DNA of 64,000 nucleotides from Burkholderia glumae LMG 2196 = ATCC 33617. Its GTDB lineage: Bacteria > Pseudomonadota > Gammaproteobacteria > Burkholderiales > Burkholderiaceae. How positions within the stretch are numbered: the stretch's first letter is position 1; every line of letters begins with the position of its first letter. A program made the position numbers and the translations under genes. Below the pieces are notes generated by a model. It saw nothing but the letters and a program-made list of their open reading frames with translations. It was not told the DNA's origin and searched no databases. This document shows positions 45,456 through 54,451 of this stretch, piece by piece. The stretch lies in contig NZ_CP009434.1 of NCBI RefSeq assembly GCF_000960995.1, forward strand, positions 2,356,001-2,420,000, given 5' to 3'.

Positions 45456-45852
45456 GGTGCCACTCCCCATCGCAGGAAACTAGTCGGGCGGCGAACTTCA
45501 CGCTGGCACGCCAGGGGCGCTGGCAAACTCGTGTAGCCAAAGCAACTTCTCCTAGCCGTAAGGGCGCGTACCCGCTTTTCGAGTGCCGCCCTACCCTTCC
45601 CGAAGTGCCGCGAGGCCGATACAGGGCATTCTGGCGGGCCGCCTTTTCCATTGGCCAACCCCGGCACACGTTTTCACACAGCCTCGGTCGGAAACAGCCA
45701 ACGGCCGCGAGCCTGCTGCTCGTCGGGATCACACGACGACGGCCGGGCTCTCCGTGAGTAGATGACCGCCGGCAGCCTAGCCAGCAAAACAACGAGCGCT
45801 CGTTCGTCAGCCGGTATTCGCTAAATACGTCCCAGCGTGAAACCAGGATCGA
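45456..45852. other. Unassigned, possibly conserved non-coding stretch
   Basis: No convincing gene. A minus-strand frame (PRLCENVCRGWPMEKAARQN, YRPRGTSGRVGRHSKSGYAP) resembles, from memory, spurious hypothetical proteins annotated many times in Burkholderia genomes, which would mean that the DNA rather than the protein is repeated. This recall is not verified. Confidence 0.3.
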
Positions 45853-46119
45853 TCACTTACTCGATTGCGGATGGTCACGACGATACAACGCCCATTCCTC
45901 AATTTGCGTGCCATCCGGCAGATGGCAGATCGCGTACGCCGCGCCGTCCTTGTCTTTAACGCTCACGCTCCGGCCTCCCAGGCTCTCGCAGTAGACCGAC
46001 GCGGGATTCGCCATCTCCACGATTGGGGCTTCGGACGGCGGGTCGTTACCCGTGCTGCAACCGGACACTAGAGCACCTGAAAAAACGAGTGTGGACATGA
46101 TCGCTCTGGACATAGGCAT
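45853..46119 (-). CDS. DUF333-type small lipoprotein
   Basis: About 88 residues from the ATG at 46119 (the frame is open further up). A lipoprotein signal ends in VSGC, then the DUF333 core ANPASVYCESLGGRS, AYAICHLPDGTQIEEWALY. DUF333 proteins are small outer-membrane-associated lipoproteins with no known activity. The start is uncertain between 46119, 46113 and 46095; no strong ribosome site marks any. Confidence 0.75.
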   Translation of the reverse strand: MPMSRAIMSTLVFSGALVSGCSTGNDPPSEAPIVEMANPASVYCESLGGRSVSVKDKDGAAYAICHLPDGTQIEEWALYRRDHPQSSK

Positions 46120-46179
46120 GGGGGCAAACCGGGTTGAATAGCAGTGATGCTGCGAGTTCACCGCATTACGACTCGTCAG

Positions 46180-46410
46180 TCAAGCTGGGCTGTACAGGAC
46201 GCCAGTAAAAGTTCGCTTACCGGGGAACTGCTCCAGGTACTCGGCGAGACCGAGCGTGTCGAACGACGAGCGCGGCCTGCCCTTGGCCACGATCGCCCAC
46301 CGCATCAGTTGCTCGGCTTCGCGGCGGTGCCCGCGCGGCGTATCGCGATCCAGGCATTGACCGCCGGCCAATCGGTGTTCATCTCGGCCCCGGTGCGCCG
46401 GCACGGTGCT
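46180..46410 (-). pseudogene. Tyrosine-recombinase (integrase) N-terminal fragment, frameshifted
   Basis: Minus-strand pieces TDWPAVNAWIAIRRAGTAAK in one frame and EAEQLMRWAIVAKGRPRSSF plus DTLGLAEYLEQF in the next correspond to the SAM-like N-terminal domain of a phage-type integrase. The catalytic domain is gone. It marks a former mobile element just upstream of the hydroxycinnamate operon. Confidence 0.55.
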
Positions 46411-46755
46411 CGGCGTCGGTGCAGTGCGCGCGGCCATCGCCAGGCGCCCGCGCCGGTTCGCGATGCGCCGGCGTGTGACGCACGCATCGGCGCCGGCCGT
46501 ACCGTGGGTCGCGTGCAGGACCGTCTCGTCCAAACCTTCCAGACAGGCACGGCACAAGGCAACGTGGCTCGGCGCGAGACGCAGCAGCACCGGCGCTGCC
46601 GAGCCCGCGCATGGCGCGCCGCGGGTGCCGGCCAGCCGAGCATCACGAATGCCTCCGGCCCGCCGCGCGTGGCTCGCCGACGGCCCCCCGCCCGCCGGTG
46701 CGCACGGTCCCGGGCGCGGCCAGGCGAGACACCGTACAAATAGTTATTGAAAAAA
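46411..46755. other. GC-rich stretch without a gene
   Basis: Very GC-rich with no coherent frame, ending abruptly in the AT-rich promoter region of the calA gene at about 46735. Confidence 0.35.
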
Positions 46756-46776
46756 ATTGTTATGTTGAATAACAAT
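46756..46776. promoter_or_regulatory. Palindromic MarR-type operator upstream of calA
   Basis: Perfect 8-base arms ATTGTTAT and ATAACAAT with a 5-nt spacer, in AT-rich DNA 38-58 nt before the calA start. A related ATAACAA-containing site lies before the MFS gene at about 52995. The MarR regulator encoded at 52228-52701 is the obvious ligand-responsive candidate. Confidence 0.7.
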
Positions 46777-46813
46777 GTGGTGGAGTCGCACCATAACAGA
46801 GGAGACAACTGCA

Positions 46814-47581
46814 ATGAACCTGTACGGTAAAACCCTGATCGTTACCGGCGTGGCATCCGGCATCGGTGCCGAGACGGCCCGACTCGCACGATTTCATGGC
46901 GCACGCGTGATCGGCGTCGACCGACAGTTGGTCAACATGACGCTTGATGGCTTCTGCCAGGCCGACCTGGGCGACCCGGCTGCCATCGATGCGCTGGTCG
47001 CCCAGCTTCCCGAGCGTATCGATGCACTGGCCAATATTGCTGGCGTTCCGGGTACTGCACCGGTGGACGCTGTCGCACGCGTCAACTATCTGGGCCTGCG
47101 CCACCTCAGCGAAGCCCTGCTCCCGCGCATCGCGGCTGGCGGCAGCGTAATCAACGTTGCATCGATCCTCGGCGCGGAGTGGCCGCAGCGGCTCGATCTG
47201 CACCGGGAACTGGCCGAGACGGCTGGTTTCGACGGCGGCGCGCAGTGGCTCGCCGCGCACCCGGTGCCCCAGGCCACCTGCTACCAGTATTTCAAGGAGG
47301 CGCTGATCGTCTGGAGCGCGCGTCGTTCACAGGACTGGTTCGCGCAGCATTCGGTGCGCGTGAACAGCGTCGCGCCGGGCCCGGTCTTCACGCCGATCCT
47401 GGGCGATTTCGTCACGATGCTCGGGCCGGAACGTGTCGAGGCCGACGCCGCGAAGATGAAGCGCCCCGCGTATGCCGACGAGGTGGCCGAGGCGATCGTG
47501 TTCCTCGCCTCCGATGCGGCGCGCTGGATCAACGGCGTCAACCTCCCCGTCGACGGCGGGTTGGCCGCTACCGCGATTTGA
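46814..47581 (+). CDS. calA: Coniferyl-alcohol dehydrogenase-type SDR
   Basis: A 255-residue SDR with TGVASGIG at 11-18 and Y-x3-K in CYQYFKEAL. It matches, from memory, the Pseudomonas coniferyl alcohol dehydrogenase CalA along the whole length (IAGVPGTA, VNYLGL, LGAEWP, ALIVWS, APGPVFTPIL, KRPAYADEV, WINGIN-like end). It would oxidise coniferyl alcohol to coniferyl aldehyde with NAD. GGAG lies 10 nt before the ATG. First gene of calA-vdh-ech-ferA; the next ATG is 37 nt after its stop. Confidence 0.85.
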   Translation: MNLYGKTLIVTGVASGIGAETARLARFHGARVIGVDRQLVNMTLDGFCQADLGDPAAIDALVAQLPERIDALANIAGVPGTAPVDAVARVNYLGLRHLSEALLPRIAAGGSVINVASILGAEWPQRLDLHRELAETAGFDGGAQWLAAHPVPQATCYQYFKEALIVWSARRSQDWFAQHSVRVNSVAPGPVFTPILGDFVTMLGPERVEADAAKMKRPAYADEVAEAIVFLASDAARWINGVNLPVDGGLAATAI

Positions 47582-47618
47582 ACAGGCTTTCACTCAATCA
47601 CTATCGGAGACATTCGTC

Positions 47619-49091
47619 ATGAGCAATCCGTCAGGGCATTCGCTGGCCAACGCCGCTGCGTGGCGTGGCGCGATTTTCAACGGGGACTGGGCCCAGGTGC
47701 CCGGCAAGCTGGACGTCATCGAGCCAGCTTCGGGAAAGCCGCTGCATCAGGTCGGCAAGGCTGTGCCCGAAGACGTGACCGCTGCCGTGAAATCGGCACG
47801 CGAAGCCCAGCGAGCCTGGGCGGCAACGCCGCCGCGTGAGCGGGCAGCGGTGTTCCACCGCGCCGCTGCACTGCTCCAGGAACAGGCCTCGGAGGCTGCC
47901 GCCCTGATCGCGCGGGAGACAGGTGGCATCCTGGCCAAGGGCGAGCTCGAGGTGCGTGAAGCCATCGTACTGCTGCAGCGCGCTGCGGCGATGCCGCTGG
48001 AAGCCAATGGCCGGGTCCTGCCGAGCGTGCCGGGGCGGCTCAGCATCGCTCGTCAGCTGCCGCTGGGCGTGATTGGCGTGATCTCGCCGTTCAATTTCCC
48101 GCTGGTGCTGTCGTTGCGCTCGGTCGCACCTGCCCTCGCCGTCGGCAACGCCGTCATCATCAAGCCGGATCCGCGCACGCCGTACGCGGGAGGCTTTGTG
48201 ATCGCCGAGGTGCTGTCGGCTGCCGGCCTGCCCAGAGGGCTGCTGCATGTCCTGCCAGGTGGTGCGGATGTCGGGCAGACGCTGGTCGAGGCACCTGGCG
48301 TGCCGATGCTCGCGTTTACCGGCTCGACGGCTGCCGGCCGCAAGATAGGCGAGCTGGCCGGCCGGCACCTGAAGAAGGTGTCGCTCGAACTGGGCGGCAA
48401 GAATTCCTTGATCGTGCTCGATGACGCCGATCTGGACAAGGCGGCTTCCGCGATCGCCTTTGGCGCCTGGTTTCACCAGGGGCAAATCTGCATGGCGACA
48501 GGGCGCGTGCTGGTGCATCGCAGCATCGCGAGCGAACTGACGCGGCGCCTGGCCGACAAGGCACGCCATCTGCCGATCGGCGACCCCGCCGTCGCCCAGG
48601 TGGCACTCGGGCCGATCATCGATCAGCGCCAGTTGCAGAACATCGTCGATATCGTCGGCGCGTCGGTGGCGGCCGGTGCGGTGGTCGAGGCCGGCGGCAC
48701 GCACGAAGGTCTTTTCTACGCGCCGACGGTGCTGTCCAACGTCAGGCCCGGTATGCGCGCGTTCGACGAAGAGATTTTCGGCCCGGTTGCCAGTGTGATT
48801 CCGTTCGACACCGACGAAGAGGCGGTCGAGCTCGCCAACCGCACCGAATACGGCTTGTCGGCAGGCGTGATCTCCGCCTCAGTCGGACGCGCCATGGCGC
48901 TCGGCGAGCGGCTGCACACCGGACTGCTGCATATCAACGACCAGACCGTTGCCGACGAGGTGATCAACCCGTTCGGCGGAACCGGCGCCTCGGGCAACGG
49001 TACCAGCGTGGGCGGCCCCGCGGACTGGGAACAGTACACGCACTGGCAATGGGTGACGGTCAAGGATGCCGTCCCGCAGTATCCGTTCTAG
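47619..49091 (+). CDS. vdh: Vanillin/benzaldehyde dehydrogenase
   Basis: A 490-residue aldehyde dehydrogenase. Key residues: VISPFNFPL (154-162), FTGST (233-237), general base E257 in SLELGGK and nucleophile C291 in GQICMATGR. Vdh enzymes oxidise vanillin or 4-hydroxybenzaldehyde to the acid with NAD. Its position between calA and ech, where the aldehyde is made, supports that substrate. CalB-type coniferyl aldehyde oxidation is an alternative. Confidence 0.87.
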   Translation: MSNPSGHSLANAAAWRGAIFNGDWAQVPGKLDVIEPASGKPLHQVGKAVPEDVTAAVKSAREAQRAWAATPPRERAAVFHRAAALLQEQASEAAALIARETGGILAKGELEVREAIVLLQRAAAMPLEANGRVLPSVPGRLSIARQLPLGVIGVISPFNFPLVLSLRSVAPALAVGNAVIIKPDPRTPYAGGFVIAEVLSAAGLPRGLLHVLPGGADVGQTLVEAPGVPMLAFTGSTAAGRKIGELAGRHLKKVSLELGGKNSLIVLDDADLDKAASAIAFGAWFHQGQICMATGRVLVHRSIASELTRRLADKARHLPIGDPAVAQVALGPIIDQRQLQNIVDIVGASVAAGAVVEAGGTHEGLFYAPTVLSNVRPGMRAFDEEIFGPVASVIPFDTDEEAVELANRTEYGLSAGVISASVGRAMALGERLHTGLLHINDQTVADEVINPFGGTGASGNGTSVGGPADWEQYTHWQWVTVKDAVPQYPF

Positions 49092-49162
49092 GCGGCAACT
49101 AGGCGCCCGCGCTGATATGGGAGCCCGAAAAAACTTTTTCACTTTCGATCAAGGTGCAGGTA

Positions 49163-49996
49163 ATGAGCAGTCAGGCAGAGGAACAAACGGTTGTTTTCAG
49201 CATCGAGGACGGCGTGGCATGGGTGAAGTTCAACCGGCCCGAAAAGCGTAACGCAATGAGCCCGGCGCTGAACCGGCGCATGATGCAGGTGCTCGACGAA
49301 CTGGAATTCCATCCGGACGTGGGCGTGCTCGTGCTGACCGGCGAAGGCACCGCGTGGACGGCCGGTATGGATCTCCAGGAATACTTCCGCGACACGGAAG
49401 CCCATGGTCTGGCCGGGACGCGCAAGGCACAGCGCGAGAGCTACGGCTGGTGGCGACGCCTGCGCTGGTACCAGAAGCCCACCATCGCCATGATCAACGG
49501 CTGGTGCTTCGGTGGCGGCTACGGTCCGCTGTTCGCGTGCGATCTCGCGTTCTGCGCCGAGGAAGCCCGCTTTGGCCTTTCGGAGATCAACTGGGGCATC
49601 CTGCCAGGAGGCGGCGCATCGAAGGTCGCGACCGAGCTGCTTTCGTTCCGACGCGCGATGTATCACGCGATGCTGGGCGAGAACATCGACGGCCGCAAGG
49701 CCGAAGAATGGGGCCTGGTGAACGAGGCGGTGCCCGCCGCGCAACTGCGCACGCGGGTGGTGGAAGTCGCGCAGGCGCTGCTGAAGAAGAATCCGGTCGC
49801 CCTGAAGGCAACCAAGGATGCCATCCGCCGTGTCCGCGAAATGACTTATGAGAACGCCGAAGACTTCCTCGTGCGAGCTCAGGAGGCCGCCAACAGCTAC
49901 GACGACGGGCGCAAGGAGGGGCTCAAACAGTTCCTTGACGACAAGACCTACAAGCCGGGCCTTGGCACTTACGACCTCAAGCGACAGCGTACCTGA
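49163..49996 (+). CDS. ech: Hydroxycinnamoyl-CoA hydratase-lyase (enoyl-CoA hydratase family)
   Basis: A 277-residue protein, nearly the length of the 276-residue Pseudomonas enzyme. It has NRPEKRNAMSP, the oxyanion segment TAGMDL (66-71), NGWCFGGG and SEINWGI with E141 in the place of the known catalytic Glu143; the end is QFLDDKTYKPGL. It hydrates feruloyl- or coumaroyl-CoA and splits it into the aldehyde and acetyl-CoA. ATG 49163 follows AAGGTGCAGG; an in-frame ATG at 49154 is possible. Confidence 0.92.
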   Translation: MSSQAEEQTVVFSIEDGVAWVKFNRPEKRNAMSPALNRRMMQVLDELEFHPDVGVLVLTGEGTAWTAGMDLQEYFRDTEAHGLAGTRKAQRESYGWWRRLRWYQKPTIAMINGWCFGGGYGPLFACDLAFCAEEARFGLSEINWGILPGGGASKVATELLSFRRAMYHAMLGENIDGRKAEEWGLVNEAVPAAQLRTRVVEVAQALLKKNPVALKATKDAIRRVREMTYENAEDFLVRAQEAANSYDDGRKEGLKQFLDDKTYKPGLGTYDLKRQRT

Positions 49997-50014
49997 GCAC
50001 GGGAGCCCGTTGAC

Positions 50015-52174
50015 ATGAACCTGATCCAGTCTGGAACCTGGCCTGCGGCGACAGGCCAGGCCGTGGCGCGCCTGCTGCGACCGTCATCGATTGCCATCGT
50101 CGGCGCCTCGCCGACGCCGGGTGCGCTCGGGGCATCGGTGCTGGCCAATCTCGAGCGCAACGACTATCGAGGCCAGATCTATCTGGTCAATCCGAAGCGC
50201 GACGAGATCAACGGCCGGCCATGCGTGAATTCGATCGCACAGTTGCCGGACGGCGTCGATGTTGCCGTGCTGGCGATTCCGCAGGCCGCGGTGCTGGACG
50301 CCGTACGTCAGCTCGCCGCGCGCAAGGTCGGTGCGGTGGTTATCTTTTCGGCGGGCTTCGCCGAGGCGGGTGCCGAGGGAATCGCCCAGCAGCAGGAGAT
50401 CGCGAGGATTGCCGCAGAAACGGGCATGCTCGTCGAAGGGCCGAACTGCCTTGGTTGCATCAACTATCTCGAGCGCGTGCCGCTGACGTTTATCGAAACG
50501 GCCGTGAGTGCGGAGCAAGCGAGCCGCAATCGCAGCCAGCCCGCGATCGGGATTCTCTCCCAGAGCGGCGCCATGATGGCGGTGCTCAATACGACGCTCG
50601 CGAGCCGCGGGCTGCCGTTGTCGTATGCGGTTTCGACCGGGAACGAGGCGGCGAGCCATCTCGAAGACTACCTGCAGTTCCTGCTGGACGATGCCGGCAC
50701 CCGCGTCATCGCGATGATCGCGGAGCAATTCCGGCAGCCGGCCCGGCTGCTGGAGATCGCACGCCATGCCCGCCGGGCTGGCAAGCTGCTGGTGCTGCTG
50801 CATCCCGGCAGGAGCGCCGCGGCGCGCGCGTCGGCGGCCACGCATACCGGTGCGATGGCTGGCGACCACTCGCTGATGCGCACCAAGGTCGAACGCGCGG
50901 GCGTCGTGATCGCACCGACCCTGGAGGAACTCGGCGATATCGCGGAAATCGGCCTGCGCTGCGCGCACCTGCCGTCACGCGGCACGGCGATTGTCGGCGA
51001 ATCGGGGGCATTCAAGGCTCTGTGCCTGGACATCTGCGAAGGGCTCGGCCTCGAACTGCCGGCCCTGAGCGACGACGATGCGCCCGCGTTGCGCGCCGCG
51101 ATGCCGGCGTTCGTCGCGGTCAGTAATCCGCTCGATCTGACCGCGCAGGGGCTGGTGGACCCCGAGCTTTACTACCGCACGCTCTCGGCGCTGTTCGACG
51201 ACGATCGCTTTTCTGCGATCGTCGTCGGCCTGATCCAGACCGATCCGGTCACTTGCGCGATCAAGATGCCCCCCGTGTTGCGCGCCGTGCTCGAACTGCG
51301 CCCCGACAAACCCGTGATCTGCGCCGGTCTGGACGAGGGCGCAGCGGTGCCGGCCGAGTACATCGAACAGATGCGCGAACTGGGCATCCCATACTTCCCC
51401 GGCACGGAACGCGCATTACGGGCGGTGGCCCGGCTTGTCGAGCTCGGAGGCCGAGACTTCAGCGAGGTAGATCACGCGCCGGTGGAGATTGGCCTGCCTT
51501 TGCAGGAAGGCGTGATCCCGGAGCACCGTGCGAAAGCGATGCTCGCTCCGCTGGGTATCCCGTTCGCACGCGGCGCACTGGCGGCCGACATCGACGATGC
51601 GCTCGCGATTGCCGGGCGCGTCGGTTATCCCGTCGCCCTCAAGGTGCAGTCGGGTGATATCAGCCACAAGAGCGATGTCGGTGGCGTGATGCTTGGCATC
51701 GATGATGCGCAGGCTCTCCGGGCGGCGTGGATGCAGTTGGGCAGCAACGTGAAGCGCCATGCACCGTCTGCCGTGATCGAAGGCGTACTGGTCGAAGCGA
51801 TGGGCGATCGCGGCCTCGAGATGATCGTGGGCGCGCGTAACGATCCGCAGTGGGGCCCCGTGATTCTGGTCGGTTTCGGTGGCGTGGCAGCGGAGGTCAT
51901 GCACGACGTCCGCCTGCTGCCGCATGACCTGCCAAGGGATGGCGTGATACGCGAGATCAGCCTGCTGAAGGGGGCTGCACTGCTGCGCGGCTTTCGCGGT
52001 GAGCCTGCACGCGATGTCGGTGCGCTCGCGGATATCGTCATGCGTCTGGGCGCGTTGCTGCAGTACGAGCCGGGCATCCGCGAGATCGACCTGAATCCGG
52101 TGGTCCTCTATCCGGAAGGACGCGGCGCGCTTGCGCTCGATGCGCTGATGCTGGTCGAACCCGCGTCGAACTGA
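50015..52174 (+). CDS. ferA: ADP-forming acyl-CoA synthetase, FerA-type feruloyl-CoA synthetase
   Basis: A 719-residue protein of the NDP-forming acyl-CoA synthetase family. The N-terminal CoA-binding domain reads SSIAIVGASPTPGALGASVL and NPKRDEINGRPC. It is followed by a succinyl-CoA-ligase-like part (GILSQSGAMMAVL, STGNEAASHLEDYLQFL) and a C-terminal ATP-grasp part (GYPVALKVQSGDISHKSDVG, then EIDLNPVVLYPEG). FerA of Sphingobium activates ferulate with this chemistry, unlike the AMP-forming Fcs of many bacteria. It starts 18 nt after ech, so it is the likely CoA ligase of this pathway. Confidence 0.85.
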   Translation: MNLIQSGTWPAATGQAVARLLRPSSIAIVGASPTPGALGASVLANLERNDYRGQIYLVNPKRDEINGRPCVNSIAQLPDGVDVAVLAIPQAAVLDAVRQLAARKVGAVVIFSAGFAEAGAEGIAQQQEIARIAAETGMLVEGPNCLGCINYLERVPLTFIETAVSAEQASRNRSQPAIGILSQSGAMMAVLNTTLASRGLPLSYAVSTGNEAASHLEDYLQFLLDDAGTRVIAMIAEQFRQPARLLEIARHARRAGKLLVLLHPGRSAAARASAATHTGAMAGDHSLMRTKVERAGVVIAPTLEELGDIAEIGLRCAHLPSRGTAIVGESGAFKALCLDICEGLGLELPALSDDDAPALRAAMPAFVAVSNPLDLTAQGLVDPELYYRTLSALFDDDRFSAIVVGLIQTDPVTCAIKMPPVLRAVLELRPDKPVICAGLDEGAAVPAEYIEQMRELGIPYFPGTERALRAVARLVELGGRDFSEVDHAPVEIGLPLQEGVIPEHRAKAMLAPLGIPFARGALAADIDDALAIAGRVGYPVALKVQSGDISHKSDVGGVMLGIDDAQALRAAWMQLGSNVKRHAPSAVIEGVLVEAMGDRGLEMIVGARNDPQWGPVILVGFGGVAAEVMHDVRLLPHDLPRDGVIREISLLKGAALLRGFRGEPARDVGALADIVMRLGALLQYEPGIREIDLNPVVLYPEGRGALALDALMLVEPASN

Positions 52175-52185
52175 GCGTTCTTGAA

Positions 52186-52216
52186 CCGGCCGGGGCGCGG
52201 TCGAAGCCCCGGCCGG
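52186..52216. terminator. Bidirectional terminator between ferA and the marR gene
   Basis: Eleven-base perfect arms CCGGCCGGGGC and complement around a 9-nt loop, in the gap between convergent genes. Short T/A runs flank it on both sides. Confidence 0.6.
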
Positions 52217-52227
52217 CTTCCCACCAT

Positions 52228-52701
52228 TCAGCCGGCGAAAATTTTTGTCAGGAGGGATTTGAGTTGTTCGCGCCCGGCACCGGAAAGCATCTGCACGGCA
52301 ACCTCGTCCGCCTTCTGGGCGGACTTGAGTGCCTGGCCATGCAGGCGCGTGCCCTGCGGAGTCAGCGAGACATGCTGAATGCGTCTGTCGTCGAGGCTGC
52401 GCTGTCGTGTCAGCAGGCCACGCGACTCGAGCCGGTCCAGCAACGTGGCCAGGTTGGGCGGTGCAATGGCCAGTGCGTCGGCAAGTGCCTTCTGGTTGAT
52501 GCCTGGGTTATGGCGCAACGTAGACAGTACCGCGAAATCGGCCTGACGCAGTTCGAGCTTTTCCATCTGCGCGTCGAAGGTCGACTGGATGACGAGATAG
52601 GCGCGGCGGATGTTGTAGCCGAGAAGATCGAGCAATTCCGACTGGTCGACCCGATCCGCGAGATCGTCGGCGGAGTTATTGGAAACGGACTTGGTCGACA
52701 T
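52228..52701 (-). CDS. MarR-family regulator of the hydroxycinnamate genes
   Basis: A 157-residue MarR protein (MSTKSVSNNSADDLADR). DNA-binding region: INQKALADALAIAPPNLATL and the wing RQRSLDDRRIQHVSL. In related clusters (FerC, HcaR) such proteins repress the operon until a hydroxycinnamoyl-CoA binds. It is convergent with ferA and divergent from the MFS gene, with palindromes in both promoter regions. Confidence 0.87.
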   Translation of the reverse strand: MSTKSVSNNSADDLADRVDQSELLDLLGYNIRRAYLVIQSTFDAQMEKLELRQADFAVLSTLRHNPGINQKALADALAIAPPNLATLLDRLESRGLLTRQRSLDDRRIQHVSLTPQGTRLHGQALKSAQKADEVAVQMLSGAGREQLKSLLTKIFAG

Positions 52702-52994
52702 TGCAATGGGCCAATTCTCTGTAAGGGGCGTCTTGGATCATAGCACGTCGACGGAAGGTATTTTCAGGTGGAATTCCGGGCGGAGCACGCCGCCCGTATG
52801 CCCGCCCCTGCCCAGGAAAAGGCGCGAGCGGAGTTCGAAAAGCGCGGGATGGCGCGGTCTGCCGTCAACGCCTGCTCATGCGGCCGCTACCGCGATTCGA
52901 GACATTCGTTCGTCCCGTCCCACAGGACCGCCAGCGGGCTGCGCCGATTCATCGTTTCCCCCTAAGCGCTGATTGTTGCAATTTCCGGAAAACA

Positions 52995-53035
52995 AATTAT
53001 TATAGATAACAAATATAACCAATAACAAATATTGG
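52995..53035. promoter_or_regulatory. Palindromic sites upstream of the MFS transporter gene
   Basis: CCAATA and TATTGG with a 5-nt spacer (53019-53035) form a perfect dyad 21 nt before the ATG. Just upstream, TTATTAT and ATAACAA form an imperfect dyad that shares its right arm with the calA site. Both are suited to MarR binding. Confidence 0.6.
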
Positions 53036-53055
53036 CCCATCAACAGGAGACACTC

Positions 53056-54342
53056 ATGCAATCTCATTTATCCAACGAGCCAGCGCATCGCCTGAAACAT
53101 GATTCGGCATACGAAATAAAAACGCTGGTCCTGCTGGGGCTCGGCTTCGGTCTGGTAGGCCTGGACCGCTGGATCGTCGCACCGCTGTTCCCGCACATGA
53201 TGCGCGATCTCAATCTCAACTTTCAGCAGCTCGGCAGCCTGATCGGCATTCTGAGCGTTGCCTGGGGCATCTGGGCGATCGCAATGGGCTCGGTGTCCGA
53301 CCGGATCGGTCGCAAGAAGATTCTGGTCGTCTCGATGGTCGCGTTTTCGCTGCTGTCGAGTTTGTCGGGCCTCGCTTCCGGGTTCGCGAGCTTGATGCTG
53401 ATCCGTGCGGTGATGGGCGTGGCCGAGGGTGCGTTTACGCCCGCCAGTGTTGCTGCCACCGGCGAAGCGTCCCTGCCCTCGCGGCGCGGCTTCAACCAGG
53501 GCCTCCAGCTGAGCATGTTCTCGCTGCTCGGCCTGGGCTTTGCGCCCATTCTGGCGACGCAGTTGCTGCGCATCGTGCCGTCGTGGCACTGGGTGTTCAT
53601 GATTTCGGCTGCTCCGGGCCTGATCGTCGCCGTCCTGATCTCGCGCGTGCTGCGCGACAAGCCCAAGAGCGAGCTGCAGGGTCCTGCATCGGCCCAGGCT
53701 CGCCCGCGCTGGACCGGGCTCTTCGGCAGCCGCAACGTGTGGCTGGCGATGCTGGCGATCTTGTGCGCGATGAGCGGCATTTTCGTGGTCAGCGCGATGG
53801 TGCCGACTTATCTCGTCGAGGTGCTGCATCTCGATACGCAGCAGATGGGGTTCGTCGTCTCGGCGATCGGCTTCGGTGGCTTCGTGGGCTCGTTCGGCGT
53901 GGCCGGCATATCGGATTCCATCGGCCGGCGCAACGCCGCGCTGATCGCGTTCATCGGGGCGGCGGTCTTCCTGTATCTGTTCGCTCGGACGGGCGCCAAC
54001 CAGCTGGCGTTGTTCGGGCTGCTGTTCGGTGTCTCGGTTTTTGCACTGGGACTGCTGGGATTGCTCAGCGGACCGATTGCAACCGAGGCCGCGCCGGCCG
54101 GACTCGTTGCGTCGTCGATCGGCTTTGTCTCGGGTGCAGGTGAAATCTTCGGGGGAGGTCTGGCACCGGCCGTTGCGGGTTTCGTTGCTCAGCATTTCGG
54201 CCTGCCGTCCACGCTGACTTTCGCGCTCGGCGGACTCATCGCCGGCGCGGTGGTGTCGCTGTTCCTCGTCGAGACGTCGCCACGCCGGCGCGATAGCGCA
54301 ATTCCCGTCGCTGCCGCCGGTGTGCCGGAAGACGTCGTCTAA
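53056..54342 (+). CDS. MFS transporter, probable aromatic acid:H+ symporter
   Basis: A 428-residue protein with about 12 transmembrane segments. The MFS motif A is in GSVSDRIGRKK, with its second copy GISDSIGRRN in the second half. An early LDRWIVAPLFP lies in helix 1, where aromatic acid symporters carry an Asp. A strong AGGAGA ribosome site precedes the ATG. With the adjacent porin it probably imports hydroxycinnamates; a MarR operator region lies upstream. Confidence 0.88.
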   Translation: MQSHLSNEPAHRLKHDSAYEIKTLVLLGLGFGLVGLDRWIVAPLFPHMMRDLNLNFQQLGSLIGILSVAWGIWAIAMGSVSDRIGRKKILVVSMVAFSLLSSLSGLASGFASLMLIRAVMGVAEGAFTPASVAATGEASLPSRRGFNQGLQLSMFSLLGLGFAPILATQLLRIVPSWHWVFMISAAPGLIVAVLISRVLRDKPKSELQGPASAQARPRWTGLFGSRNVWLAMLAILCAMSGIFVVSAMVPTYLVEVLHLDTQQMGFVVSAIGFGGFVGSFGVAGISDSIGRRNAALIAFIGAAVFLYLFARTGANQLALFGLLFGVSVFALGLLGLLSGPIATEAAPAGLVASSIGFVSGAGEIFGGGLAPAVAGFVAQHFGLPSTLTFALGGLIAGAVVSLFLVETSPRRRDSAIPVAAAGVPEDVV

Positions 54343-54451
54343 GGCACCGGCCCGGGCGCCCGCCCCCTCCCCCCGGATCGATTCAATTCCTACACACAGG
54401 TGGCGTCGGCGTGACGCGAAACCTGGAACACCTCAAACAAGGAGATCGTCA

